DNA of 64,000 nucleotides from Moritella sp. JT01. GTDB lineage: Bacteria > Pseudomonadota > Gammaproteobacteria > Enterobacterales > Moritellaceae. This document shows, piece by piece, positions 25,638 to 35,517 of this stretch. Numbering within the stretch: the first letter of the stretch is position 1; each line of letters opens with the position of its first letter. Both the position numbers and the translations under genes were made by a program. The stretch is from assembly GCF_001574435.1 (NCBI RefSeq), contig NZ_LOCN01000034.1:1-64000 (forward strand), given 5' to 3'. The notes under the pieces were generated by a model. It was not told the DNA's origin. It saw only the letters and a list, made by a program, of their open reading frames with translations, and searched no databases.

Positions 25638-27014
25638 ATGAAAGTTTTAAATAAAGCATATAGCGTAGCGGCGATTTCAGTAGCTATGGCATTCTCGGCA
25701 TCAGCACTTGCAAAAGTAAGTGAGGCAGATGCGGCTAAATTAGGGAAAGAGTTAACGCCAGTTGGTGCGGTTACGGCGGGTAATGCTGACGGTTCTATTC
25801 CAGCATGGACGGGTGGTATTACTAACGCAATCCTAGGGACTGACATTGGTAAAAATGATCGGGTCACGAATCCATTCGCAGCAGATAAACCGCAGTTTGT
25901 TATTACAGCGGCTAATGTTGATCAATACAAAGACAACTTAACACCTGGCCAGCTGGCTATGTTTAAGAAGTATCCTGATACTTATACGATGCCTGTTTAT
26001 AAAACGCGCCGTAGTTTTGCTCAGCCAGATGATATCTATGCCACAATTAAAGATAACGCGTTAAATACGAGTCTTTCGGCGGGTGGTAATGGTTTAAACA
26101 ATTTTAAAATATCAATTCCGTTTCCAATTCCTGAAAATGGTTTAGAAGTAATCTGGAATCACATTACCCGTTATCGTGGTGGTCACGCTGAACGTGTCAT
26201 TACCACTATTCCAGTGCAGCGTAACGGTGCTTATACGGCGGTAAAAGTACAGGATAAATTTTATATTCCTGAAGCGCTGAAAGGCGGTCGTGATGCGAAG
26301 AAAGATGACAATATTTTGTTCTATTACATGCAGCGTATTATCGCACCTGCACGTCTAACAGGTACGATTGCCCTTGTACATGAAACTATTGACCAAGTGA
26401 AAGAACCACGTAAAGCATGGATCTATAATTCAGGCCAACGTCGTGTTCGTCGGGCTCCAAACGTATCGTATGATGGCGAAGGGATTGGCGTAGAAGGTTC
26501 ACGTACATCAGATAACTATGATATGTACAATGGTGCTCCTGACCGTTATAACTGGACGCTGATTGGTAAAAAAGAGCTATATATTCCATATAACTCTTAC
26601 AACCTTTCTTCTACCGATCTTGAATATAAAGATATTGTGAAGCCTGGCCATATCAACCAAGAATACACTCGTTACGAAAAGCATCGTGTGTGGGAAGTAC
26701 AAGCAAAAGTAAAAGATGGCCAACGTCATGTTTATGCACAGCGTAACTTCTTTATTGATGAGGATAGTTGGCAAGCCGGTGTGATTGACCATTATGATGC
26801 ACGTGGTAACTTATGGCGTGTTGCTGAAGCACATTCAGTTCAATACTATAACGCAGATGTGAACTGGTTTGCTGCAGAAACGCTCTATGATATTATCGCT
26901 GGTCGTTACCTTGTGACAGGTCTGAATAATGAAGAGCGCAAAGGTATTCAGTTCGACGTTAAAGCGAAACGTAAAGATTTTTCTACGTCAGCATTGAAAC
27001 GTATGGGCCGTTAA
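25638..27014 (+). CDS. DUF1329 periplasmic/outer-membrane protein
   Basis: 458 aa with a clear signal peptide (residues 1-25, cut after ASALA). LGKELTPVGAVTAGNADGSIPAWTGG just after it is the DUF1329 hallmark. Fold related to lipoprotein-sorting LolA/LolB-type beta proteins. 79 bases after the DUF1302 gene and sharing its terminator, so an envelope operon, perhaps moving hydrophobic molecules such as fatty acids or sterols. Exact cargo not shown. Confidence 0.85.
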   Translation: MKVLNKAYSVAAISVAMAFSASALAKVSEADAAKLGKELTPVGAVTAGNADGSIPAWTGGITNAILGTDIGKNDRVTNPFAADKPQFVITAANVDQYKDNLTPGQLAMFKKYPDTYTMPVYKTRRSFAQPDDIYATIKDNALNTSLSAGGNGLNNFKISIPFPIPENGLEVIWNHITRYRGGHAERVITTIPVQRNGAYTAVKVQDKFYIPEALKGGRDAKKDDNILFYYMQRIIAPARLTGTIALVHETIDQVKEPRKAWIYNSGQRRVRRAPNVSYDGEGIGVEGSRTSDNYDMYNGAPDRYNWTLIGKKELYIPYNSYNLSSTDLEYKDIVKPGHINQEYTRYEKHRVWEVQAKVKDGQRHVYAQRNFFIDEDSWQAGVIDHYDARGNLWRVAEAHSVQYYNADVNWFAAETLYDIIAGRYLVTGLNNEERKGIQFDVKAKRKDFSTSALKRMGR

Positions 27015-27050
27015 TTTTAGTCAATTTGTTTGATTAGTATTACAATTATA

Positions 27051-27096
27051 GCGAGAGCGTTAGTACTTAATAAAAGTATTAACACTCTCGTTTTTC
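27051..27096 (+). terminator. Terminator after DUF1302/DUF1329 operon
   Basis: CGAGAGCGTTAGTACTT pairs with AAGTATTAACACTCTCG around AATAA, with TTTTT following. Confidence 0.85.
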
Positions 27097-27138
27097 GTTT
27101 CCAGGCCCTTATTTTTCGAGGCGCTAGGACTGAATTTT

Positions 27139-27666
27139 CTAAACTGTTTTTCTGCAGACATCAAATGCAGTGTTGAATTTTGTGGTCATGTTTTGAAATA
27201 CAATTATAGTGGTTAATTCAACAATTTCATCATCATTATAATAACAACGTAATTGATCTATATGTCTGTCAGTCACGTGTAATGACGTGTTTGTAATTGC
27301 GTCGGTATAGGCCAGTACTGCACATTCTTGAGGCTTGAAATCACTGCAATTTTGCCAATCTAATAATTTATCTTTATTCAACCTTTCTTTAAGACTGCGT
27401 AATACTTTAGAATCATGTTCGATGGTGAATTCACACTGATTTAGCTGTGCCACGCGTACACTCATGAGTGCGTGAATATAGAGTTGAATAGGGGAACTTT
27501 TTCTATTAATGGTTTTATATAATAGAAAGACGGCAGCGAATAGCCTAGGCTTACGCCCCAGTATTTGTGCGGGTTTTAAGGTCTTATTTTGTTTTCTCGC
27601 AAGTAACCACAAGATCGGACGTATAAACCACGAGTATTGGCTTGATTGTAATTTGGGGATACGCAT
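27139..27666 (-). CDS. CMD/AhpD-like protein lacking one cysteine
   Basis: 175 aa from the ATG at 27666, which follows GAGGTTAGTT; an upstream ATG at 27702 adds twelve residues without a ribosome site. All-helical. RVAQLNQCEFTIEHDSKVL (residues about 79-97) matches the carboxymuconolactone decarboxylase/AhpD active site CxxCxxxH, but the second Cys is Thr (CEFTIEH), so an AhpD-type disulfide cannot form. Divergent from a MerR regulator, 126 bases apart. Confidence 0.7.
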   Translation of the reverse strand: MRIPKLQSSQYSWFIRPILWLLARKQNKTLKPAQILGRKPRLFAAVFLLYKTINRKSSPIQLYIHALMSVRVAQLNQCEFTIEHDSKVLRSLKERLNKDKLLDWQNCSDFKPQECAVLAYTDAITNTSLHVTDRHIDQLRCYYNDDEIVELTTIIVFQNMTTKFNTAFDVCRKTV

Positions 27667-27792
27667 AACTAACCTCGATGCACTACATAAGCTTTGCAAC
27701 ACTAATTATGGTTTAAATTAAGCAATAGGGTGAATTTGTGGTAGATTATTAGTTGCAAAGCATAGGGCAGTTTTTAAATAAGGGTTTAATTA

Positions 27793-28242
27793 ATGACGAC
27801 GTATTATACCGCGGCGGATCTTGCTGAAGAGTTCTCGATCACGCGACGAGCTATTCGTTTTTATGAGATGAAGGGATTATTACAATCCGAACGTCGAGGA
27901 CGGTTTATGTATTATGATTATCGTCAGCGTGCCCGTTTAATTATTATTTTACGTAGCAAACGTCTAGGTATTAGCTTGGCATCAGCAAAGCATTATTTGG
28001 CGCTGTATGATGACAAACCGGATAGCCCACCTCGTATGTTGTATATGTTACACCAGAGTCGTACAAGATTAGATGAACTACGTGAGCAGCAACTTGCATT
28101 ACAAGAGAATATAGCTGAATTAGAGTTATTAGAAAGCATTGCAATGAAAGATTTAACCGCATGTGATATCGACATTGAATCAAGTTATCAAGCATACCTT
28201 GGCGAACTAACCCATCAAGATAAACTCGAGCCTATCGAGTGA
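27793..28242 (+). CDS. MerR family regulator
   Basis: 149 aa. Winged helix at the N-terminus (YYTAADLAEEFSITRRAIRF, then YEMKGLL), then KRLGISLASAKHYLALYDD and a long coiled coil (SRTRLDELREQQLALQENI). No cysteine cluster for metal sensing, and the sequence resembles MerR members that control fatty-acid or amino-acid breakdown genes (LiuR type). Likely target: itself and the divergent CMD-like gene, or the nearby DUF1302 operon. Confidence 0.85.
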   Translation: MTTYYTAADLAEEFSITRRAIRFYEMKGLLQSERRGRFMYYDYRQRARLIIILRSKRLGISLASAKHYLALYDDKPDSPPRMLYMLHQSRTRLDELREQQLALQENIAELELLESIAMKDLTACDIDIESSYQAYLGELTHQDKLEPIE

Positions 28243-28299
28243 TAACCGGATGAATCACTCGACTAAATAGACATAATCCATCAAAATAGATTACGCCGA

Positions 28300-28839
28300 T
28301 TATTGTTGGCTATAATGCACGATAAAGTCAGTGATGACATTGATGTCGTTCAATTCTAAATAAGTTAACTCTCTCTCTAATAAAGCCGTTTTATCAATCG
28401 CTGCATCCGTGGCGATTGCAATAATGTACTTATCTTCATTCGCTAATATCGGCTTGCCTAAGCTAGGGCGATGCAATTCTATCTTGGTAAAGTTTTCATG
28501 CCTAAACCCTTCGACTAACACCAAATCCAATTCATTGGTGTTAAGCCAATTCAACTGGGTGATTAATGCGGGTTCTGCTGGTTCATCTTGTTCTGCAAAT
28601 AGAATAGTTCGGTGTGGTGATGCGAGTACCATCTGGCAAGCACCTGCCTTTCTTAATTTATAACTGTCTTTGTTAGGATTATCCATTTCGATATCATGAT
28701 GACTGTGTTTCACCATGCCAATACGTAGGCCTCGTTTGGTTAACTCAGGTAGCAACTGGGTGATTAATGTTGTTTTACCTGTGCCACTGAATGCGGCGAA
28801 GCCAAGCAAGGGAATAGGGAAGTGTTCTAAAGACGTCAT
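28300..28839 (-). CDS. mobB: Molybdopterin-guanine dinucleotide biosynthesis protein B
   Basis: 179 aa GTP-binding protein that helps MobA make the bis-MGD cofactor. P-loop AFSGTGKTT at residues 16-24, then KHSHHDIEMDNPNKDSYK and LVLVEGFRHENFTKIELHR, all MobB hallmarks. mobA is not adjacent. mogA, another molybdenum cofactor gene, lies at 50.6 kb. Confidence 0.93.
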   Translation of the reverse strand: MTSLEHFPIPLLGFAAFSGTGKTTLITQLLPELTKRGLRIGMVKHSHHDIEMDNPNKDSYKLRKAGACQMVLASPHRTILFAEQDEPAEPALITQLNWLNTNELDLVLVEGFRHENFTKIELHRPSLGKPILANEDKYIIAIATDAAIDKTALLERELTYLELNDINVITDFIVHYSQQ

Positions 28840-28916
28840 GATGAATACTCAATTACAGGATGAAGAAGGTTAAAATTCACTAGGTGTTTAATATACCTTT
28901 GAACTGAAGTGATGGG

Positions 28917-28947
28917 TAAAAAAGAGGCCGCATAAGCGACCTCTTTA
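28917..28947 (-). terminator. Terminator of the RND operon
   Basis: On the minus strand AAAGAGGTCGC and GCGGCCTCTTT form a stem followed by six T, 70 bases past the RND permease stop. Confidence 0.85.
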
Positions 28948-29017
28948 CATCAATTCTAACTAGATATTGATTTAGAACTAATTACGGCATGATTTAGCTG
29001 CCGTTTATATGCTGGAA

Positions 29018-32000
29018 TTAACTTGCTGGTTTTTCTTCGCAAGCTACTTTAGCACACGCAATAGCATGCTGTTTATCACTTTCTTCTAACTCTTCATCTT
29101 CAACGAAAACCGGTAATGGTTTGTGCTCCGTCGCAAGGAATGAATAAATTACAGGTAAGATGAATAGGGTAAACAGGGTACCAATTGCAAGACCAGATAC
29201 GATCACTAGACCAATACTAAAGCGCTGCTCAGCACCTGCACCAGTGGCATACATTAACGGGATAAGGCCCGCAATCATTGCTGCTGTTGTCATTAGGATT
29301 GGACGTAAACGTACCTTAGCTGCTTCAATTACAGCATCAGTTCGGTTCTTACCATGATGTAGCTGTTCTTCTTTTGCTACTTCACAAATCAAGATACCGT
29401 GCTTGGTAATAAGACCGACGAGGGTAATCAAACCAACCTGTGAATAGATATTCATGGTTGAAAGACCCCAAGCAAGTGATATTAGCGCGCCTGATATCGC
29501 AAGTGGAACAGATACCATGATAACTAATGGGTCACGTGCTGATTCGAACTGAATAGCCAGTACTAAGTAAATGATTGCGAGTGCTAGAGCAAACGTCATA
29601 TACAAGGCACTACCTTCCGTTACGAACTGACGAGATTCACCCATAAAGTCATAACTATAACCTTTTGGTAACTTAGTTGATGCTGTGTTTTCGAACCATG
29701 AAATTGCATCACCCATCGCAACACCAGGACTAGGAACAGCACCAATTGTTGCTGAGTTTAGCTGGTTGAAGTGAGGAAGTGAGCGTGGTTCAGCAACAAC
29801 ATTAATGCTGATTAAGCTGCCTAGTGGAACGGCGCGGCCATCAGCAGCTCGTACGTAGTAGCTGTTCATGGATTCTGGGTTTAAGCGGTATTTACGTTCA
29901 ACTTGAGGGATAACCTCGTATGAACGACCATTTAAATCGATACGGTTAACATAACCATCAGACATCATCGTACTTAGCGTAATACCAATGTCTTGCATGG
30001 TAATGCCGTAAGCGCCAGCTTTGTCTTTATCGATCTTGATCTTCATTGTTGCTGAATCGTAGTTAAGATCTAAATCAGAATAAACAAATAGTGAATTAGA
30101 TTGCACCTCAGTCAATACGTCAGTCGCTACTTGGAATAAACTTTCAAAGCTATTCGGGGTAGTAATAACAAATTGCACTGGTAACCCAGAACCCGCACCT
30201 GGTAATTCAGGCATTTCGAAAGCAATAACCGACATGCCAGGAACGTCTTTCACTAGGCCTGTTACACGCTTAACTATCTCAGCTTGACTTGCTTCACGCT
30301 CACTCCAAGGGACCATAGACGCAATACCAAGTGCTTGGTTTGAGTTAGGAATACCAGAGAAAATCTGTGCGTAGGCAATTTCAGGTTGTTCGTTTAACTT
30401 GGTATTCACTTCATCCATGGAGTTTTGAATGTAATCCAAGTTAGCATTTGATGGCGCAGTACCCAGCATCATCATTACACCTTTATCTTCAGACGGTGCT
30501 AGTTCACTTGGAATAAATTTAAACAACATAGGTAAAGCTGCAAATACGATAACAGAAAATGCGATCATGACAGGGCGCTTTTGCATCACTGCGCTGATCA
30601 TTTTCTCATAACCGTTAGTCATGCGTTCGAGGAAGGCATGCACTGTTTTTTCAAACTTGTTCGGCTTCGCATTCGCTAATAATATTTTAGAACACATCAT
30701 TGGTGACAATGTGAGGGCTAAAATACCCGAAATGAATACCGCGCCAGCAAGGGTAAGGGCAAACTCTTTAAAGAGTGCGCCAGTAATACCACCCATTAAC
30801 GCAATCGGCGCATATACTGCACCTAACGTTACTGTCATCGCGATAACGGGTACTGCAATTTCACGGGTACCAATCACGGCGGCTCGGAAAGGAGATTCAC
30901 CGAGTTTAATGTGCCGGTCAATATTTTCCAATACGACAATCGCGTCATCTACTACCAGACCAATCGCCAGTACCATTGCAAGCAGTGTCATGAGGTTCCA
31001 TGAGAAACCAAACATCTGCATTACCATAGCAACACCGATAAGCGACAATGGAATTGTAACAATAGGAATGATTACTGCACGTAATGAACCTAAGAATAAA
31101 GTAATTACTACGATCACGATCAAGGCTGCTTCAATGATGGTTTTAATTACTTCTTTAATCGATTCATTAATCGCCACTGTCGAGTCATACATCACGTTCA
31201 TGTGGATGTTAGTGGGTAAGTTACGTTCAAGTTCAGGTAATATAGCTAATACATCGGCAGCAATGTTGATCGGGTTGGCTGTTGGCGCGGCGTTGACCGC
31301 AGCAACAACGGCTTCTTTACCATTTGCGGATGCACGATACACATCATGACTTTTTTCTAGGGTAACTTTAGCAATGTCACTTAAACGAATCACTTGGCCT
31401 TTGTCAGTAGACACAACAAGACGTTCGAGATCCTCGATGCCTTTCACTTGCGTGTCAGCATTACCATTATAAAGAACGAATTCACCAATCGCTTGGCCTG
31501 TTGCAGACTGATAGTTATTACTATTCAGTACACCCATAATTTCGGTTGCAGTTAGGTCATACGCTGCCATTTTTAATGGATCTAACCAAACACGTAGTGC
31601 GTATTTAATACCACCGTACATGTCAACTTTTGATACACCGTTAATGGTAAATAGCTGTGGATTGATCACACGGTCAAGATAATCGGTTACCTGACTGGAA
31701 GATAATTCATCACTGCTAAAGGCAATATACATTACCGCAGTCGTTGAACCCGTAGACATAGTTACGGTTGGATCTTCAGATTCTTTTGGGAGTAGTGAAC
31801 GAACTGAGTTCGTTTTAGCTAAAATATCGGATAAGGCCGCATTGGGATCGGTATTAAGTTTCATCGTGATGGTAATCGTTGATTTACCTAATACACTCGA
31901 TGAAGTCATAAAGTCGATATTATCGGCTTGGGCAACGGCTTGTTCTAAGGGCTGAGTAATAAAGCCTTGGATCAAATCGGCACTGGCACCATAGTAGCCA

Positions 32001-32146
32001 GTAGATACGGTAACAACCGTATTGGTCATGTCTGGGTATTCTCGAACCTGCATTTTGAAAATTGCTTGTACACCAAGCAATGCAATCAAAAAGCTGATAG
32101 ATACCGCTAAAACAGGACGCTTGATAAAAATATCAGTAAAGCGCAT
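29018..32146 (-). CDS. RND efflux transporter, inner-membrane permease
   Basis: 1042 aa, the usual HAE1 length. Twelve membrane segments in a 1+5+1+5 pattern with two large periplasmic loops. N-terminal FIKRPVLAVSISFLIALLG, segment-4 LAIGLVVDDAIVVLENIDRH with the proton-relay aspartates, and late SQVGLITLVGLITKHGILI. Exports drugs or lipids to the outer-membrane channel using the proton gradient. Starts 12 bases after the adaptor gene. No TolC-type gene or TetR regulator is adjacent. Confidence 0.93.
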   Translation of the reverse strand: MRFTDIFIKRPVLAVSISFLIALLGVQAIFKMQVREYPDMTNTVVTVSTGYYGASADLIQGFITQPLEQAVAQADNIDFMTSSSVLGKSTITITMKLNTDPNAALSDILAKTNSVRSLLPKESEDPTVTMSTGSTTAVMYIAFSSDELSSSQVTDYLDRVINPQLFTINGVSKVDMYGGIKYALRVWLDPLKMAAYDLTATEIMGVLNSNNYQSATGQAIGEFVLYNGNADTQVKGIEDLERLVVSTDKGQVIRLSDIAKVTLEKSHDVYRASANGKEAVVAAVNAAPTANPINIAADVLAILPELERNLPTNIHMNVMYDSTVAINESIKEVIKTIIEAALIVIVVITLFLGSLRAVIIPIVTIPLSLIGVAMVMQMFGFSWNLMTLLAMVLAIGLVVDDAIVVLENIDRHIKLGESPFRAAVIGTREIAVPVIAMTVTLGAVYAPIALMGGITGALFKEFALTLAGAVFISGILALTLSPMMCSKILLANAKPNKFEKTVHAFLERMTNGYEKMISAVMQKRPVMIAFSVIVFAALPMLFKFIPSELAPSEDKGVMMMLGTAPSNANLDYIQNSMDEVNTKLNEQPEIAYAQIFSGIPNSNQALGIASMVPWSEREASQAEIVKRVTGLVKDVPGMSVIAFEMPELPGAGSGLPVQFVITTPNSFESLFQVATDVLTEVQSNSLFVYSDLDLNYDSATMKIKIDKDKAGAYGITMQDIGITLSTMMSDGYVNRIDLNGRSYEVIPQVERKYRLNPESMNSYYVRAADGRAVPLGSLISINVVAEPRSLPHFNQLNSATIGAVPSPGVAMGDAISWFENTASTKLPKGYSYDFMGESRQFVTEGSALYMTFALALAIIYLVLAIQFESARDPLVIMVSVPLAISGALISLAWGLSTMNIYSQVGLITLVGLITKHGILICEVAKEEQLHHGKNRTDAVIEAAKVRLRPILMTTAAMIAGLIPLMYATGAGAEQRFSIGLVIVSGLAIGTLFTLFILPVIYSFLATEHKPLPVFVEDEELEESDKQHAIACAKVACEEKPAS

Positions 32147-32158
32147 GTATCCTCCGGA

Positions 32159-33268
32159 TTAAAGCATTGGTGTTTCAGCTGGCACATTCAATGTATCGTT
32201 TTCAATAACGCGTACTTTAGCGTGATTACTTAAACGAACTTGACCAGATGTAACAATTTTATCGCCTGCTTTAACGCCATCTAAAATATGAGCGATTGCA
32301 TCGATACGCTCACCGACTTTAACAACAGATTGTGTTACACGTAAATCACCATTCTCATCTTCACGAACGATATATACATTGTCACCGTACAGTGTGAAGG
32401 TGATTGCTGTTTGTGGCAGTGTAATTTGATCTGTTACTGTCGGTAGGATGATGTTAGCGCGAGCAAACATACCTGAACGCAGTTGTGAATCGTTATTTGG
32501 AATATCAGCTTGAATTTGAATTAAACCACTTTGGTAATTAACCGCAGGTTCGATTGCACTGATTTTACCGCTAAATGCTGTTTCTGGATAAGCATCAACG
32601 AAAATTTCAACGATTTGGCCTAAATAGATTTTAGAGATTTGTGTTTGTGGCACAGTGAAGCGTAAACGCATCACACTTGTGTCTTCCAAACGAACAATCG
32701 TTGTACCAGTAGATAAAAATTCACCTAAGAATACATTACGTAAACCAATTTCACCATCAAACGGTGCCGTAATTTGGCGGCGTTCAATCACTGCTTTTTG
32801 ACTTTCGATATCAGCAAGTAGTGAAGAGTAAGACGCCTCAGATTCATCCAATGCTTCTTTCGATACTGCATTTTTTTTGTAAAGTGCTTTGTATCGTAAA
32901 TATTTCGATTTAGCTGCGTTAAGTTTTGCTTGTGAACTCTTTAGATTCGCTCTTTCTACTCGTGAGTCTAGATTAACCAATAATTGACCTTTGGTTACTT
33001 TAGTACCTGAGTCAAAGGCGATACGATCGATTTTACCAGCAATTTCGTTGGCAATATCGACACCTTGGTTAGGCTCAATGAAACCAATAGCTTGAATTGT
33101 TGGGATCCAATCAGTTGTTTTAGTATCAACAACAGTAACTGGGAATTCAGGTTCAGGTCTGTTGGCCATATATTCTGCAATCTTTTTTTGTTTGAAAAGA
33201 TTAAAACCAATTACACTACCAAACAAGGCAAGTGCGATTAGTAACATGACGAAGGTCCACTTTTTCAT
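32159..33268 (-). CDS. RND efflux periplasmic adaptor
   Basis: 369 aa membrane fusion protein. One N-terminal membrane anchor (residues 4-24), lipoyl halves around GKIDRIAFDSGTKVTKGQLL and ITAPFDGEIGLRNVFLGEF, a short coiled coil (KSSQAKLNAAKSKYLRYKAL), and beta-barrel and membrane-proximal domains. Links the RND permease to an outer-membrane channel. First gene of the operon. Confidence 0.92.
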   Translation of the reverse strand: MKKWTFVMLLIALALFGSVIGFNLFKQKKIAEYMANRPEPEFPVTVVDTKTTDWIPTIQAIGFIEPNQGVDIANEIAGKIDRIAFDSGTKVTKGQLLVNLDSRVERANLKSSQAKLNAAKSKYLRYKALYKKNAVSKEALDESEASYSSLLADIESQKAVIERRQITAPFDGEIGLRNVFLGEFLSTGTTIVRLEDTSVMRLRFTVPQTQISKIYLGQIVEIFVDAYPETAFSGKISAIEPAVNYQSGLIQIQADIPNNDSQLRSGMFARANIILPTVTDQITLPQTAITFTLYGDNVYIVREDENGDLRVTQSVVKVGERIDAIAHILDGVKAGDKIVTSGQVRLSNHAKVRVIENDTLNVPAETPML

Positions 33269-33566
33269 GAATTGATAAACTCCGGGGTTTTATATAAACG
33301 TTATATAAGTTCTGAGGTGAGGCTGAGCCAGTCTATAAATATCTACCATGGCTCGTTCAGATGATGTATTTATACTACTCATTCTAGATGTTAACGGGTC
33401 CCAATCAAGTCTTTTATAGATTAAAAGTGCTTATTTACGTATATTTACCAAATAGGTGATTTTAGTAGTTTTTTCTGTTGACAATACCTCTAAAAGAGTG
33501 ACAGCCAACTGCTTTTTTTTTAAACTTTTATGACTGTTTTTCAAGCTTTAGTGACTTAGGAATGCT

Positions 33567-35282
33567 TTATTGCTGATTGGCTTTTCGGTAATTCCCTTTG
33601 TAGTCAAATATACGATGTTCGATTTTCCAGAAGTATTTTTCTTTTTTTGCAATGACAAAGTCTGGCGCGACAAAGCTTTGAATTTGGGCTGTGATTTGCT
33701 CGGCAGTGGTCGCGCTAATCGGTGACCCTGTGACGGTTCTAGAAAAAATACTGAAAAATCGTTGGCGTTGTTTGTTATTACTAAAATAGAAGGTCTCTTT
33801 GACAACATCACCATCTTCATCATGGTAATTTATTTTGATTTTATCGCCATCAGCTAGCGCTGAAATACCCGAGCAGCGTAACACCTTACGGTCTTTAAGT
33901 TGCAGCGCTTTTTTCAATTGATTATCAGGGTCGATCAAATCGACATGACATTGTTGGCACTCGCGAGCGGCTATATCATTTTCAGCATTACATTGTGGGC
34001 ATTGCTTGTATTTAAAACGGTAGTTGCATTGTGCTTCACTGCCATTACTGAGTTCAACTAATCCTTGGCAGCGTCGACCATAATGCTCAATGATATCACC
34101 GTCGGCATCGGTTATACCCCAAAACAAGTTGGCAAAATCACAGCTCGGGCAGGGTACTTGTACCAAATCGCTATTACTATTTGGCTTGGTTGATCCGATC
34201 TCTGGCTGATATAAATCAAATCCATTACCGGCGTAATCAATGATTAAACAATCTGTTTTTCCTTCCGCAAGTCGTAGTCCTCTACCCGCAATTTGTTGGT
34301 ATAAACTCACTGAATCTGTACGGCGTAAAATGGCGATAACATCGACATGTGGTGCATCAAAACCGGTTGTTAATACAGATACATTGACGAGGTATTTTAC
34401 TTCTTTGGCTTTGAATTGGCGGATCAGTTCATCACGTTCTTTAATGGCGGTTTTACCTGTGATGATAGCGGTTTGTTCGTCTGGCAATAGTTTAAATATT
34501 TCTTGAGCATGTTTAATACTGGCGGCAAAGATCATGATGCCTTCACGATTGGCGGCAAGTTCGATCAATTGCTTACAGATAGCTTGTGTTACGCGCGGGC
34601 TTTTCGCTAAAAACTGATCCAGTTGCACTTCATTGTATTCCCGTGGCAAGTCGTCAAACTGATAACGCGCAACTGGTGCATCAATAACTGCGGGTGTGGT
34701 TAAGAATCCTTTTTGCACAAGATAGCGTAAAGGCAGTTCGAATATGCAACTTTCAAAGGGTGTCTCATCTTCTGTTCTTACATAGCCTTGATAGTGTTTT
34801 CTATATATCCAGCCTTTATCTAAACGATAAGGCGTCGCTGTGAGGCCCAGTACTTTCAGCTTGGGATTCGTCTTTTTTAAATGGCTGATGACTTTTTGGT
34901 ATTGGCTATCTTCACTTAAACTAACACGATGACACTCATCAATAATTAATAGCGAGAAAAAGCCGTCAAACTTATCTAAATTACGGCTTAAAGACTGCAC
35001 ACTTGCAAAGGTAGTTTTGAAGCTGTCTTGTTTTTTACCTAAACCTGCCGCGAAGATACCGGCTTCAAAACCATCATGTTCAAATTTACTGTGATTTTGT
35101 TCTACCAGTTCTTTTACATGGGCAAGGATAAGTACTGGATGTCTCGCTAGACGTGCTAATTCTGCCAATACGTGACTTTTTCCTGCGCCTGTCGGTAAGG
35201 TGATAACTGCGGGCTGGTCTGATTTTCTAAAGTGAGCTAAAGCTGCATCTACTGCTGCTTGTTGGTAATCTCGAAGAGGCAT
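33567..35282 (-). CDS. radD: DNA repair helicase-like ATPase RadD
   Basis: 571 aa SF2 protein (YejH). Walker A LPTGAGKS at 29-36, DECH box at 115-118, GLTATP motif III, and helicase C motifs TTGFDAPHVD and QIAGRGLRL. The C-terminal part has zinc-finger cysteine pairs (CPSCDF, CPQCNAEND, CQQC). RadD acts with RecA and SSB in double-strand break repair and strand exchange. Starts MPLRDYQQAA, the usual RadD start. Single gene. Confidence 0.92.
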   Translation of the reverse strand: MPLRDYQQAAVDAALAHFRKSDQPAVITLPTGAGKSHVLAELARLARHPVLILAHVKELVEQNHSKFEHDGFEAGIFAAGLGKKQDSFKTTFASVQSLSRNLDKFDGFFSLLIIDECHRVSLSEDSQYQKVISHLKKTNPKLKVLGLTATPYRLDKGWIYRKHYQGYVRTEDETPFESCIFELPLRYLVQKGFLTTPAVIDAPVARYQFDDLPREYNEVQLDQFLAKSPRVTQAICKQLIELAANREGIMIFAASIKHAQEIFKLLPDEQTAIITGKTAIKERDELIRQFKAKEVKYLVNVSVLTTGFDAPHVDVIAILRRTDSVSLYQQIAGRGLRLAEGKTDCLIIDYAGNGFDLYQPEIGSTKPNSNSDLVQVPCPSCDFANLFWGITDADGDIIEHYGRRCQGLVELSNGSEAQCNYRFKYKQCPQCNAENDIAARECQQCHVDLIDPDNQLKKALQLKDRKVLRCSGISALADGDKIKINYHDEDGDVVKETFYFSNNKQRQRFFSIFSRTVTGSPISATTAEQITAQIQSFVAPDFVIAKKEKYFWKIEHRIFDYKGNYRKANQQ

Positions 35283-35517
35283 AGTTATCTTGTTTAAGAA
35301 TTTATTATTGGATGGATTATCTTATACATAAGCGATAAAAGTCCAGCTGGATATTGATAATCATCACCTAATAATTCAATAGCCTTTAGCTATCAATGTT
35401 TTTAGAGTGATAGCCTTTACCATTCAATAACTTAGGTTATAACGTTTTAACTTATGCAAATAATCATTCTAGACTGCGAACTCAATTATATATTTAATAA
35501 TGTGAGTGAGACAGAAA

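Noticed and set aside
30621-31349. 242-aa plus-strand frame inside the RND permease gene
   Set aside because: Long shadow of the permease gene on the opposite strand; Ser/Thr/Ile-rich with no recognisable motif.
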